Assembly: GCA_964392325.1 (NCBI GenBank)
Contig: CAYMPJ010000017.1
Span: 14,307 to 78,306, forward strand
From: CALLPQ01 sp964392325
GTDB taxonomy: Bacteria > Pseudomonadota > Alphaproteobacteria > Caulobacterales > Parvularculaceae
Direction: 5' to 3'
DNA length: 64,000 nt
Both the position numbers and the translations under genes were made by a program. Below, piece after piece: positions 46,919 to 56,012 of the stretch (positions are counted from its first letter, which is position 1; every line of letters begins with the position of its first letter). The notes beneath the pieces are model-generated. The model ran no database searches. It was given only the letters and a program-made list of their open reading frames with translations, and was not told the origin of the DNA.

Positions 46919-47824
46919 CTATTCCAATCCAAAATATTCTAGTGCAGCTCTCGCAACGGGTTCACTATCTTCTTCTATATAATGGCCCATTTCTTTGAGT
47001 TCTAACAGAGGCGGTGCGCCGTGTATGGTTTCTTGTAGTTTGCGCATATGCGAAAATCCCAATACAGAATCTTTCATTCCAACAGCCAAAAAACTCTTTC
47101 CCCTCCAGCGTTGTGACCAAAATTCGAAAGCTGCAAATACCGCATCCAGACCCTCACTCTCGCCGCCATCAACCATTACCATTTCGGGAAAGCGCCGAAT
47201 ACCCGTTTTATAGCTTCGGTCCGGAAAGGGGGCGATATAGGCATCTCGCTCGGCCGCACTCATTTTTGGTGCCGTCCGGCGCATCAAAGCCCCGATATCA
47301 AGGTCAGGGTTTGAGCGACTATAAGTCCGCCACGCGGCAAAACCGGGACCAAGGTCTTCAACCAAGGGGATCATTGTGTTCACCGCAATCAAATGCGTAT
47401 AGCGACTGGGTGCATCCAGTGGCAAGGTTAACCCGACCAGCCCTCCCCACTCCTGACATGTCAGACAAATATTTTTAAGGTCCAGCGTTTCAACAAATTG
47501 CAATAATGCGTTTCGGTGGAAGTAAAATGAATATGCACTCTCATCGATAGGTTTATCCGAACGTCCAAAACCGAACAAATCCACAGCAACCACCCGGTGA
47601 CCCGCATTTAGAAATACCGGCATCATTTTGCGATAGACATAAGACCATGTTGGCATTCCATGTAGACACAGGAAGGTCACTTCCGCGTCCTTTGGCCCTT
47701 CATCAACATAATGCATTCTCAAGCCCTCAAAACCGGGCAGGTTTTCCAGATAGCGCGCATCAAAGGGCCAATCTTCTATACTTTCAAAACGTTCCTCGAG
47801 GGTACGAAGCGACCTAATTGTCAT
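46919..47824 (-). CDS. haloalkane-dehalogenase-like alpha/beta hydrolase with Glu in place of the nucleophile Asp
   Basis: A 301-residue alpha/beta hydrolase of the haloalkane dehalogenase subfamily: LHGMPTWSYVYRK near residue 55, VAVDLFGFGRSDKP near 79, the nucleophile elbow CQEWGG at 123-128, GMKDSVLG near 250 and catalytic His in EMGHYIEED near 285. In dehalogenases the elbow is normally QDWGG with Asp as nucleophile and the first loop HGEPTWS or HGNPTSS; here Glu125 (GAG codon) replaces Asp and Met replaces Glu/Asn. It may be inactive as a dehalogenase or act on another substrate. Confidence 0.85.
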   Translation of the reverse strand: MTIRSLRTLEERFESIEDWPFDARYLENLPGFEGLRMHYVDEGPKDAEVTFLCLHGMPTWSYVYRKMMPVFLNAGHRVVAVDLFGFGRSDKPIDESAYSFYFHRNALLQFVETLDLKNICLTCQEWGGLVGLTLPLDAPSRYTHLIAVNTMIPLVEDLGPGFAAWRTYSRSNPDLDIGALMRRTAPKMSAAERDAYIAPFPDRSYKTGIRRFPEMVMVDGGESEGLDAVFAAFEFWSQRWRGKSFLAVGMKDSVLGFSHMRKLQETIHGAPPLLELKEMGHYIEEDSEPVARAALEYFGLE

Positions 47825-47954
47825 GAAAACACTCCATTTGGCCTAGTTTTTATTGAGTCTACACTAAGTTCGGGCTAGTCAGTCTACTACACGATATTGC
47901 CCGAAATTAATCGACTGAAAAGTTCCTATTGGCAAAAAAATGGAGAGTAAAGCC

Positions 47955-49379
47955 ATGACTGACCATAATGTAGACCTTGTTGTAATTGGTGCCGGTCCTG
48001 GTGGATATGTGGCGGCAATTCGTGCCAGCCAACTAGGCATGAAAACCATGGTCATTGAACGTGAACATCTGGGCGGTGTCTGCTCGAATTGGGGTTGTAT
48101 CCCGACAAAAGCGCTTCTGAGAACGGCTGAAGTTTACACCAATATGAAACATGCTGATGCTTTCGGATTAACAGCCGACAATATCGGCTTCGACCTTGAT
48201 GCGGTTATCAAACGCTCCCGCGGTATCGCTGACAAGCTCGCTGGGGGTATCGCCTATCTATTGAAAAAACATAAAATTACTGTGCTGGATGGCGAGGCCA
48301 AGATTGCAAAAGCCAAAAATGGCAGCGGAGCGCCAATGGTTCAGGTGAAAACCAATTCCGGACTTGATAATGTAAAAGCAAAACATGTGATCATCGCGAC
48401 GGGCGCAAGAGCCAGAACAATCCCTGCCGCCGGGCTAGAGCCTGATGGAAAATTCATCTGGACTGCGAAAGAGGCAATGGTGCCTGACATCATGCCAAAA
48501 TCCCTACTGGTCATTGGCTCGGGAGCCATCGGAATAGAGTTTGCGAGCTTTTACAATGCCCTTGGCGTGAAAACGACCGTCGTAGAGATGGTTGATCGCG
48601 TTTTACCTGCTGAAGATGCAGAAATTTCAAAATTCGCGGAAAAACAGTTCAAAAAACAAGGCATGGAGATTTTGACAAAGGCTGGCGTTGAGAAGCTTGA
48701 AAAAGGCAAATCCAGCGTCAAAGCAACAATCAAACTCAAAGACGGAAAGACCAAAACTCTGGATGTCGAACGCGTTGTCCTTGCGGTCGGTATCACTGGG
48801 AATGTTGAAAACCTCGGCCTTGAAGATGTCGGGGTCAAAGTTGATCGTGGCCATATTGTTGTGAATGAGTGGCTTGAGACTGGCGTTAAGGGCTTATACG
48901 CGATTGGCGATGTCGTCGGCGCACCTTGGCTCGCTCATAAGGCCTCTCATGAAGGGGTTATCTGTGTCGAGAAAATTGCTGGCTTAAATAGCGTTCACCC
49001 TCTCAACACTGATTTAATTCCCGGTTGCACTTATTGTCAGCCGCAAGTCGCAAGTGTTGGCCTTACCGAAGCAAAGGCAAAAGAGGCTGGCTATAAAGTC
49101 AAGGTTGGTCGCTTCCCGTTCCATGGAAATGGTAAGGCCATCGCTCTTGGAGAATCGGAAGGATTGGTCAAAACAATATTTGACGAAAAAACCGGCGAGT
49201 TATTAGGCGCTCACCTGATTGGCGCTGAGGTAACCGAGCTTATTCAGGGGTTTGGCCTCGCAAAAACAATGGAAGCAACGGAAGAGGATTTGATGCATAC
49301 AATCTTCCCGCATCCAACATTGTCCGAAATGATGCATGAAAGTGTCTTGGACGCATATGGCAAAGTCGTTCATATCTAA
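47955..49379 (+). CDS. lpd: dihydrolipoyl dehydrogenase (E3)
   Basis: Flavoprotein that reoxidises lipoyl groups of 2-oxoacid dehydrogenase or glycine-cleavage complexes. Seen: FAD-binding VIGAGPGGYVAAIRASQLG near residue 11, the redox disulfide GGVCSNWGCIPTK near residue 40, NAD-binding VIGSGAIGIEF near 180 and the C-terminal HPHPTLSEMMHE His-Glu pair. The ATG at 47955 has GGAGAG about 8 bases upstream; ATG 47940 would add five residues that contain this binding site. No E1/E2 genes are nearby, so it is a stand-alone copy. Confidence 0.95.
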   Translation: MTDHNVDLVVIGAGPGGYVAAIRASQLGMKTMVIEREHLGGVCSNWGCIPTKALLRTAEVYTNMKHADAFGLTADNIGFDLDAVIKRSRGIADKLAGGIAYLLKKHKITVLDGEAKIAKAKNGSGAPMVQVKTNSGLDNVKAKHVIIATGARARTIPAAGLEPDGKFIWTAKEAMVPDIMPKSLLVIGSGAIGIEFASFYNALGVKTTVVEMVDRVLPAEDAEISKFAEKQFKKQGMEILTKAGVEKLEKGKSSVKATIKLKDGKTKTLDVERVVLAVGITGNVENLGLEDVGVKVDRGHIVVNEWLETGVKGLYAIGDVVGAPWLAHKASHEGVICVEKIAGLNSVHPLNTDLIPGCTYCQPQVASVGLTEAKAKEAGYKVKVGRFPFHGNGKAIALGESEGLVKTIFDEKTGELLGAHLIGAEVTELIQGFGLAKTMEATEEDLMHTIFPHPTLSEMMHESVLDAYGKVVHI

Positions 49380-49483
49380 AACATAACTTGCAGCCAGATG
49401 CGATAAATCCTTCGCTGAAATAATTCTTTACAAGGACCATGAATGAATTATCATTTACTCCAGATTTAAGAGGGGAGTTATAG

Positions 49484-49849
49484 ATGATAATATCTAAATT
49501 AAAGCGTTTAAAATGGCCTACGGCCTTGTTTTTATTCAATATTCTACTTGTCTCCTTGGTCTCTTGCAATCATTCGGACGGCCCGCTCCATTATGATGTA
49601 GGTGAGACAGGGGGTATGTGCGGCGGCATTGCGGGTTTCACATGTGCAGGAGAAAATGATTACTGCGCCTATGAGCCTGGAGTTTGTAAAAGCGTCGCAG
49701 ATGCTGCCGGGATTTGCACAACAAAATCTGAAATTTGTACCAAAGAATATCGCCCTGTATGCGGATGCGATGGACAAACCTACCCAAATAGCTGTGTAGC
49801 CGCTTCCCGTGGGGCCAGCGTTGCCAGTAATGGGCCATGTCCGGATTAA
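49484..49849 (+). CDS. Kazal-domain lipoprotein
   Basis: A lipoprotein signal peptide (FLFNILLVSLVSC, Cys near residue 28) followed by a cysteine-rich segment and a Kazal-type serine-protease-inhibitor domain: EYRPVCGCDGQTYPNSCVA near residues 87-106, ending in GPC. The intermediate block (CGGIAGFTCAGENDYCAYEPGVC) recurs in similar bacterial proteins. It may protect the outer membrane from exogenous proteases. GGGGAG about 10 bases upstream of ATG 49484 supports the start. Confidence 0.85.
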   Translation: MIISKLKRLKWPTALFLFNILLVSLVSCNHSDGPLHYDVGETGGMCGGIAGFTCAGENDYCAYEPGVCKSVADAAGICTTKSEICTKEYRPVCGCDGQTYPNSCVAASRGASVASNGPCPD

Positions 49850-49884
49850 ATTTTACTAAGATTGGATGTTTGCCATTAAAGACT

Positions 49885-51057
49885 TTAATTAAACAATCGC
49901 CGACGGTGTGCGCTTGCCATTGATCGAATATAGAGCTTTGAAAGCGGCCTGGATGTTAATCTCGCTGTGAACACCCCTGAAACCACACATAAAGCCCCAA
50001 CGGTCAATAATAATTCCTGATCATTTAGATTGCTATTATTGACAAGGGTTAGCAGGAACAATGCGGAAGCAACGCCCGGTGTCCCGCCAAACCATGCAAG
50101 GAAAACCTGACCCTCTTTTGCCAATGCCGAATGCTGCAAAGCAACGAGGCGAGGTACTGCCCGGATTATAGTCACTGTAGCCAGTGCGAATGTCACCATC
50201 AATAATTCCGCTTCCAATAAAAGCGGAAACAAGGTGAAGCCAAATAATAGATAAGCTGCGGGAATGATATAAAGCTCAGTTCGGGCGCGCAGCTTTATGC
50301 GTGAGATAGGATGCGCCCTGCTTTGTTCACCCCAAATCAACCCGAACGCAGCGCCAGCAATAATCATCTGCCCACCCACCAAGCTTGTAATAAACAGCGC
50401 AACAAGAACGCCAATGACCACCATTTTCGGATCAGGTTTTGAGGGTGATAAATTTCCTAAAACTGCCACGATAAGCCCGCCAAACCCGCCGATCGCAAAA
50501 GAAAGCATCAGAAGTTTACTCGATTCAAGCAAAGGAAATAAAATCCCTTGTCCCGATTGTGCCGCAGATGCATTTGCCTCTAGCAAGACCACGACCGGTA
50601 ATCCAAGAACCAAAATCACAGCGCTCTCTAGGCGTACCCCCGCCTTTACCAATGCCGGTGTCGGGGCATCAATGATAGATCGGCGGTCAAAGGCCGATCC
50701 GTTCAGCATTAAAATGCCGCCCAAAAGGAATGCCGGTGCGAGCGTAATCTGGGGAATAAGGATAAAGGCGGCTAATCCGGAAGAGATGAGGAATAAAGGT
50801 CCGCCGCCAAAAGATAATCGAAAAGATACCGGACAAACTTTCGCCAGCTGGCTTATACGAAACTGTGCTCCTGCGGCAAAAGCTAACAATGAAAGTCCAA
50901 GAGTGGCTATGAAGGCGACACTATCAGACGTCATCACTGGTAAATTAGTAAGGCGATAAAAAAATGAAAATAGCATCGCAACAACTAACATCAGCAAAGG
51001 CGCTTCAAAAGCCGCTTTCAAAATAGAGTTAGATTGCAATTTTTTCATCTTGAACAA
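49885..51057 (-). CDS. CPA-type cation:proton antiporter-like membrane protein
   Basis: A 390-residue protein with about 11 hydrophobic segments in the NhaP/CPA1 arrangement, including the early LSLLAFAAGAQFRISQLAKV helix. At the expected ion-binding site, where NhaP-type proteins read RLEAESxxND, the sequence is RLESAVILVLGLP: the Asn-Asp pair is replaced by hydrophobic residues. The carrier may have lost proton/sodium exchange or belong to a divergent group with another function. Confidence 0.72.
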   Translation of the reverse strand: MFKMKKLQSNSILKAAFEAPLLMLVVAMLFSFFYRLTNLPVMTSDSVAFIATLGLSLLAFAAGAQFRISQLAKVCPVSFRLSFGGGPLFLISSGLAAFILIPQITLAPAFLLGGILMLNGSAFDRRSIIDAPTPALVKAGVRLESAVILVLGLPVVVLLEANASAAQSGQGILFPLLESSKLLMLSFAIGGFGGLIVAVLGNLSPSKPDPKMVVIGVLVALFITSLVGGQMIIAGAAFGLIWGEQSRAHPISRIKLRARTELYIIPAAYLLFGFTLFPLLLEAELLMVTFALATVTIIRAVPRLVALQHSALAKEGQVFLAWFGGTPGVASALFLLTLVNNSNLNDQELLLTVGALCVVSGVFTARLTSRPLSKLYIRSMASAHRRRLFN

Positions 51058-51597
51058 TGTCGGTCAGCCAATTTAAGAACAGTAGAAGAGGTGTCTATGG
51101 TTAAAAGTTAAAAATCACACAGAAAATTCGCAGCAATTAAGTTAAACAGTACACAAAGCGAAAATGGTGAATAATTACTGGTTTCACACAATTTTTCTTA
51201 ACTCAGAACCATTAAATAACATCTATTCTGTCGAGTCCCCGGTTTAAATAAAACCCCGTCGAAATCAGCCAGATTTTTGCACAAACCATATTTAAAATTA
51301 TATAAAAGCAAATCACAGTTAGTGAAATCTGGCAGTTTTCGAATCACTTGGATATTTAATATGCGAATCATGTATTGATCCGTTTCAGAATGCAAATTTA
51401 ATTTTGCAACATGTTGTTTTAATACGTGTAAGGAAATCTTGGGGTTTGCAAAACCCTGACTTTATCCCGGTGCATTAGAACGCTCACGTTAAATTATAAC
51501 ATAGCTTTTTCTAATGGGGATAATAATCCCCCCTCTATCAGATACGATTACAGTCCCTCCTTCATAAATGAATTGCCATAGTGGATGGAGGTATAAA
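51058..51597 (+). other. about 540-base AT-rich intergenic region
   Basis: No gene or tRNA. Two perfect small palindromes occur: GGGTTT/AAACCC near 51442-51456 and GGGGAT/ATCCCC near 51515-51530, neither followed by a T-run. TGGAGG at 51585-51590 is the ribosome binding site of the next gene. The region could hold a small RNA, but nothing identifies one. Confidence 0.5.
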
Positions 51598-52182
51598 ATG
51601 TCGACGAGCGATGAAAATAATGAAGCCACAAAACTACCAAATACAAAAAAGAAAAGGATCGCGCGCATTATATCTGGTATTGCGCCGCAATTGGCACAAG
51701 CATTAGGCGGTCCGCTTGCCGGCGCTGCCGTAGAGAGAATATCGGGCGCGCTTTTCGGAATTGAAAATGCCGATGAAGAGTCAATCAACAATGCCCTTAA
51801 AGGCGCTTCACCAGAGCAAATCACGGCCCTTCGCCGCGCAGATCTAGAATTCCATCGCTTGTTGCGCGAGACCACCATTGAACAAGCCCGCATTGATGCC
51901 GCTGACCGCGCCAATGCCAGAGAGCACCAACAAATTACAAAGGATCGCACCCCGTCTATCATTGGGGCGTTAATTATTTTGGGCTTTTTTGTGGTTTTAG
52001 GCGTTATGGTTGCCCACCGCCTTCCGACTGGCGCGGAGACCGAATTTTCAATCATGCTTGGCGCCCTGGCCACCATGACCGCCGCAGTTGTCAATTATTT
52101 CTTTGGGACCTCGGCAGGGTCTAAAGAAAAAACCCGTCTCATGACGCGTATGCGTTCTGACGAGGACAATTTAGAGGAATAA
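51598..52182 (+). CDS. holin-like (3TM family) membrane protein
   Basis: A polar N-terminal half with Holin_3TMs-type signature (SGIAPQLAQALGGPLAGAAVERISGALFG, then a charged helix EQARIDAADRANAREHQQ), followed by two membrane segments (about residues 120-142 and 148-170) and a charged tail. ATG 51598 has GGAGG about 8 bases upstream; an earlier frame start at 51568 is not supported. Families of this kind come from phages and gene transfer agents, but no other phage gene is nearby, so this is an isolated or domesticated copy. Confidence 0.7.
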   Translation: MSTSDENNEATKLPNTKKKRIARIISGIAPQLAQALGGPLAGAAVERISGALFGIENADEESINNALKGASPEQITALRRADLEFHRLLRETTIEQARIDAADRANAREHQQITKDRTPSIIGALIILGFFVVLGVMVAHRLPTGAETEFSIMLGALATMTAAVVNYFFGTSAGSKEKTRLMTRMRSDEDNLEE

Positions 52183-52254
52183 GCGCGCCAAAAAACCTCG
52201 CATCTTACGCCTCCTCCGCTTGTTACATTCCTATTTGGCGCTATAGCATTAGCT

Positions 52255-53517
52255 ATGCAGGTTGCCAAAAATTCACATAAAGGCGCTGATGTCATCATCA
52301 TTGGCGGAGGCGTAATTGGCTTGACGACAGGTTGGAAACTCGGCCTTTCGGGGCGCAGCGTCCTGCTTTTTGATGCCTATGAAAATTCGGATAAAAACGA
52401 CCCATTCGGGTTTGAAAATAAATTAGCGCCGGCAAGTCTTGCTGCCGCTGGCATGCTTGCCCCTTCTTTTGAGATCAGAGCCGAAAAAAAGCTCAACAAG
52501 CCCCTTTTAGACGAGAACAGCGAGAAAACCTATCGCAACTATCGGGCGCTTTGCTGGAAAAGCCTTCACTTATGGGAAGGCTTTGCACCTCAGCTGGAAG
52601 ACTATTGTGATATGTCCGTTGATTTTAGCAAAACAGGGACAATTGGCGTGTGCCGCAAAGATGAAATCGAGGCTCTTCGCAAGAGCTATGAAGATTTTCG
52701 TGGCGAGGGCCGGAATATTGAATGGCTGGAACACGCTGATTTACACAGCCTTGAACCTGGCCTCAATAGTGCGCTTGTGGCGGGTTATTATAGCCCTGAT
52801 GAAAAACAGATTGACCCGCATCTGCTCGTGAAAGCGCTGCGATCCGCCTTTGTTAAAGCGGGGGGCCGGATCATGCAGCCTTGGCATGTCGGTTCGATTT
52901 GCCACCATAACAATCAGGTAACGGGTGTGATGGCGTCCCTATTGGATGGTACTAACCCGGCCAATCAGCCCCAAAAACAGAGCAAATTTTCTGCGTCTTC
53001 TGTTCTCATCGCCTCTGGTGTGGCCCTCGCCCAATTAAAAACCGACTTTCCCCTGCCCGCCATTTTCCCCGTGAAAGGCGAGGCGTTGGCCTTGAATATG
53101 GAAGGCAAGAGCGTGGATGAGCCGATCGTCCGCCATGTCATACGCCACCCCGAGGTTTATCTATGCCCCAAGCGTGAGGGCCGTTTGATTGTGGGTGCTA
53201 CATCAATTCCGCTCAATAGCGAGCGGAAGATAAATCCTGATGCAATCGCCCATTTGCACGGCCTTGCCGCAAACCTCGTCCCGGCAATTAAACATCTGCC
53301 AGAAAAATATCGCTGGCTCGGCTTGCGTCCCGGCACCCCTTCGGGGTTACCCTATATCGGCGTGCCCGAAGAGAAATCTTCAATACCACAAGGGTTATAT
53401 TTTGCTGCTGGACATCATCGAAACGGGATTTTACTCGGCCCGGCCACCGCCAAGAAGCTTGTTAGTCTGGTGAACAAGACGAAAACCGATATACCAGATA
53501 TTGCATTCCATCTGTGA
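52255..53517 (+). CDS. thiO: FAD-dependent glycine oxidase-like protein (ThiO type)
   Basis: A DAO-family flavoprotein of 420 residues: FAD-binding VIIIGGGVIGLTTGWKLGL at residue 13, the APASLAAAGMLAP block near residue 63 typical of ThiO, KGEALAL near 276, VGATSIPLNS near 320 and a closing LRPGTPSGLPYIG. ThiO makes the iminoglycine used for the thiazole ring of thiamine. No other thi gene is adjacent, so an independent amino-acid oxidase role is possible. The insert after the FAD motif (ENSDKNDPFGFENK) is longer than usual. Confidence 0.82.
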   Translation: MQVAKNSHKGADVIIIGGGVIGLTTGWKLGLSGRSVLLFDAYENSDKNDPFGFENKLAPASLAAAGMLAPSFEIRAEKKLNKPLLDENSEKTYRNYRALCWKSLHLWEGFAPQLEDYCDMSVDFSKTGTIGVCRKDEIEALRKSYEDFRGEGRNIEWLEHADLHSLEPGLNSALVAGYYSPDEKQIDPHLLVKALRSAFVKAGGRIMQPWHVGSICHHNNQVTGVMASLLDGTNPANQPQKQSKFSASSVLIASGVALAQLKTDFPLPAIFPVKGEALALNMEGKSVDEPIVRHVIRHPEVYLCPKREGRLIVGATSIPLNSERKINPDAIAHLHGLAANLVPAIKHLPEKYRWLGLRPGTPSGLPYIGVPEEKSSIPQGLYFAAGHHRNGILLGPATAKKLVSLVNKTKTDIPDIAFHL

Positions 53518-53571
53518 CCTCCTTATGGCTGGGCAATAGACTTATAATATGTTGGCGCAAAGGACCTTCTC

Positions 53572-54186
53572 ATGACCAATTATCTCCACCATGGTGATCT
53601 TCCTGACGGCCTTGATCTGGGGTCCGTTATTGCTGTGGATAGTGAAACCATGGGATTAAACCCGGTGCGTGATCGGCTTTGTGTGGTTCAACTGTCCGAT
53701 GGCAATGGGGATGCCCATCTGGTGAAATTTGACGGGGAAAATTTTGACGCGCCCAATCTATGCGCCCTTTTGGAAGACCCGGAAAAAGTAAAGATTTTCC
53801 ATTTTGCGCGTTTTGATGTGGCCGCTTTCATGATGTATCTGGAAATAGAAACTGCGCCAGTTTACTGCACAAAAATCGCCTCAAAACTGGTTCGCACCTA
53901 TACAGACCGCCATGGCCTGAAAGACCTCACCCGTGAGCTTCTGGGCATTGAGATTTCAAAGAAAGAACAATCTTCCGATTGGGGCGCGGCCAAGCTCAGT
54001 CAGGCCCAGATTGATTATGCGGCGTCAGATGTCCTGCATTTACACAAAATCAAGGAACGCCTTGATGAAATGCTCGCCCGGGAAGAGCGTACAGAACTCG
54101 CTCAATCCTGCTTTGATTTCCTGACCACGCGGTCCCTGCTTGACCTTTCAGGCTGGCAAGATACGGATATTTTCGCCCATTCGTGA
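53572..54186 (+). CDS. rnd: ribonuclease D-type 3'-5' exonuclease (short form)
   Basis: A DEDDy exonuclease: VDSETMGLNPVRDRL near residue 22 (first Asp and Glu), HFARFDVAAFM near 77 and the YAASDVLHL Tyr/Asp motif near 144. At 204 residues it contains only the exonuclease domain and lacks the HRDC domain of the E. coli enzyme, the usual form in alphaproteobacteria. It precedes lptC, with about 300 bases of non-coding DNA between them holding a CCCGAA/TTCGGG hairpin at 54216-54235. Confidence 0.9.
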   Translation: MTNYLHHGDLPDGLDLGSVIAVDSETMGLNPVRDRLCVVQLSDGNGDAHLVKFDGENFDAPNLCALLEDPEKVKIFHFARFDVAAFMMYLEIETAPVYCTKIASKLVRTYTDRHGLKDLTRELLGIEISKKEQSSDWGAAKLSQAQIDYAASDVLHLHKIKERLDEMLAREERTELAQSCFDFLTTRSLLDLSGWQDTDIFAHS

Positions 54187-54483
54187 TAAAAGCACATTTT
54201 TCCCGTTATTTAACACCCGAACCCCTTTTTTCGGGCAAGAGCCGTAACTATTTCTACGGATAATTGATTCATGATCCATACAAATCCCTAACATAGGTGT
54301 CGAAAAGGGGTTTTTGTCTTTTTTCCGGCCCATTGGTGTGCCAATATGAAGTTCTGTTTGACTGCGAGACCAACCCAAAACTCTAGCCGATGACCTTGTA
54401 GCCAAATATAGCGGTAGCCAGATAATAGTAGCCAAATCCATTAAAGCCCAATAAGCCTGCTCTGCGCGACAAGAACGTGAATT

Positions 54484-55317
54484 ATGAATACAAAATCACT
54501 CAGCTCACCTTTGACAGCACCGCCCAAAAACCCGAATATCGGCAATTGCGGTAAGGGTCCAACATCACCTGCGTCCAGTGATGGCCAATTAAAAGCTGAT
54601 CGCGTCATCTTGGGTAATCTACCCTCCGCCAGACGCCTGACCGGTCAACAGGCCGAGCAACGCTCGCGCACAGTGCGCCGTTTGCGATTAATTTTGCCCG
54701 TTATTGCAGTTCTTCTGATCGGAGTTTTTCTGCTTCTTGGCCAATCATCAGAAGAAGACAGTGCCTTTCTTGATGATTTAAAAGTTGATGAAATTGTCGC
54801 TGAAGAAGCACTCGTCATCAATCCGAAATTTTCGGGTATTGATAGTGCTGGCAAACCATATCAAATAACGGCTAATACGGCAGCCCAAAACCCTGATAAG
54901 GATGATTTGGTCAATCTTGAAGGCCCCAAGGCTGTATTGACTGACGACAATGCCGAAACAGTCGCGACCGCAAAAACCGGATTTTTCAGGTCCGGACAAA
55001 AGGTATTAGACCTTAAGGAGAACGTGATTTTTGAACGGATTATCAATGGAAAATCATACACTCTACGCTCTGAAGCCGCGGTGGTTGGCATTGAAGAACA
55101 AACCTTGAAGAGCTCTGAAGGTGTGAGCGGCGAAACCCTTGATGGAAAATTACGCGCCGACGAAATGGAAGTATTCAATCAAGATGGACGCGTAATACTC
55201 AAGGGTAATGTGCGGATGAAATTTGAACCCGATCTAATAAACAACGAGACCAATGAGTTCCCAAGCAGAGAAGAATCTAGTCTAATCAAAAGCGCTCCGA
55301 ACACTCCAAACAGGTGA
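54484..55317 (+). CDS. lptC: LPS export protein LptC
   Basis: Inner-membrane anchor of the LPS transport bridge. A polar N-terminus of about 65 residues precedes one membrane segment (ILPVIAVLLIGVFLLLG near residues 68-86), and a periplasmic beta-jellyroll with the DUF1239 pattern (FSGIDSAGKPYQITANTA ... GFFRSGQKVLDL). The length (277) with the long cytoplasmic tail is common in alphaproteobacteria. First gene of lptC-lptA-lptB-rpoN. Confidence 0.88.
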   Translation: MNTKSLSSPLTAPPKNPNIGNCGKGPTSPASSDGQLKADRVILGNLPSARRLTGQQAEQRSRTVRRLRLILPVIAVLLIGVFLLLGQSSEEDSAFLDDLKVDEIVAEEALVINPKFSGIDSAGKPYQITANTAAQNPDKDDLVNLEGPKAVLTDDNAETVATAKTGFFRSGQKVLDLKENVIFERIINGKSYTLRSEAAVVGIEEQTLKSSEGVSGETLDGKLRADEMEVFNQDGRVILKGNVRMKFEPDLINNETNEFPSREESSLIKSAPNTPNR

Positions 55318-55363
55318 CCTTGTTGCAGCAAACAAAACGTCGCAAAATTAGTGTGGAGATGCT

Positions 55364-55963
55364 ATGGATGCGGCTAGCCTTATTGAGCCGGCCTTATTGA
55401 AAGGAAAACACGTGCATTTTTACGCGCATACCGCTAACCAGATCTTGGCTTTGATGAAACAAATTGAGCCTGTCGGGTCAAAGCTTATCAAAACTATCTG
55501 TGCCCTACTCGCCTTTACAGTGCTTGGCGCTCAATCCGCTCATGCACAAAATATTGGCTCATCAAAACTGCCCGTTTATATTTCAAGTGATCGCTTTGAC
55601 GGCACAGAAGAGCAAGGGCGTTGGCGGGGAAATGTTCGTATTGTGCAAGGAGAAGCTATTCTCGTCGCCGACGAGGTCGTTGGTGAGCTTGATGAAGATG
55701 GCCGCATTGCTGTCATTACCGCCCTCGATAATGTTCGTTATTCCGATGGCAAAAACGCGATTAGTGGAAATAAAGGCGTGTATCAGGAAAAAGCCCGTAC
55801 CCTGAACATGACCGGAAATGTCATTGTCACCCAAGGTAGAAATGTTTTCACCGCGGGCTCGGCAACCTACTGGATTGATACCGGCAAAGTCATCTTTACG
55901 CCCATTGAGGGAGAACGCGTACGCGGCATCTTCTATACCGATGATGCACCCGCAATAAATTAA
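55364..55963 (+). CDS. lptA: LPS export periplasmic protein LptA
   Basis: Forms the periplasmic bridge carrying LPS to the outer membrane. OstA-like repeats start at LPVYISSDRFDGTEEQG and continue as DEVVGELDEDG and GVYQEKARTLNMTGNVIVTQG. The secretion signal (ICALLAFTVLGAQSAHA) lies at about residues 44-60, so the N-region is unusually long; GTGGAGA about 8 bases before ATG 55364 supports it, but an internal ATG at 55454 would give a normal signal peptide. 46 bases after lptC. Confidence 0.88.
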   Translation: MDAASLIEPALLKGKHVHFYAHTANQILALMKQIEPVGSKLIKTICALLAFTVLGAQSAHAQNIGSSKLPVYISSDRFDGTEEQGRWRGNVRIVQGEAILVADEVVGELDEDGRIAVITALDNVRYSDGKNAISGNKGVYQEKARTLNMTGNVIVTQGRNVFTAGSATYWIDTGKVIFTPIEGERVRGIFYTDDAPAIN

Positions 55964-56012
55964 TCCAGAACTTCAACGCATATGAATTTTATGAGTAACG
56001 TATAGTTAAATT

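Noticed and set aside
51198..51395. Minus-strand 65-codon frame in the AT-rich gap
   Set aside because: No ribosome binding site, no recognisable composition or family; AT-rich sequence easily gives such frames.
51598..52182. Prophage or gene transfer agent remnant
   Set aside because: Only a holin-like gene is present; neighbours are housekeeping genes and no portal, capsid, integrase or attachment repeats are seen.
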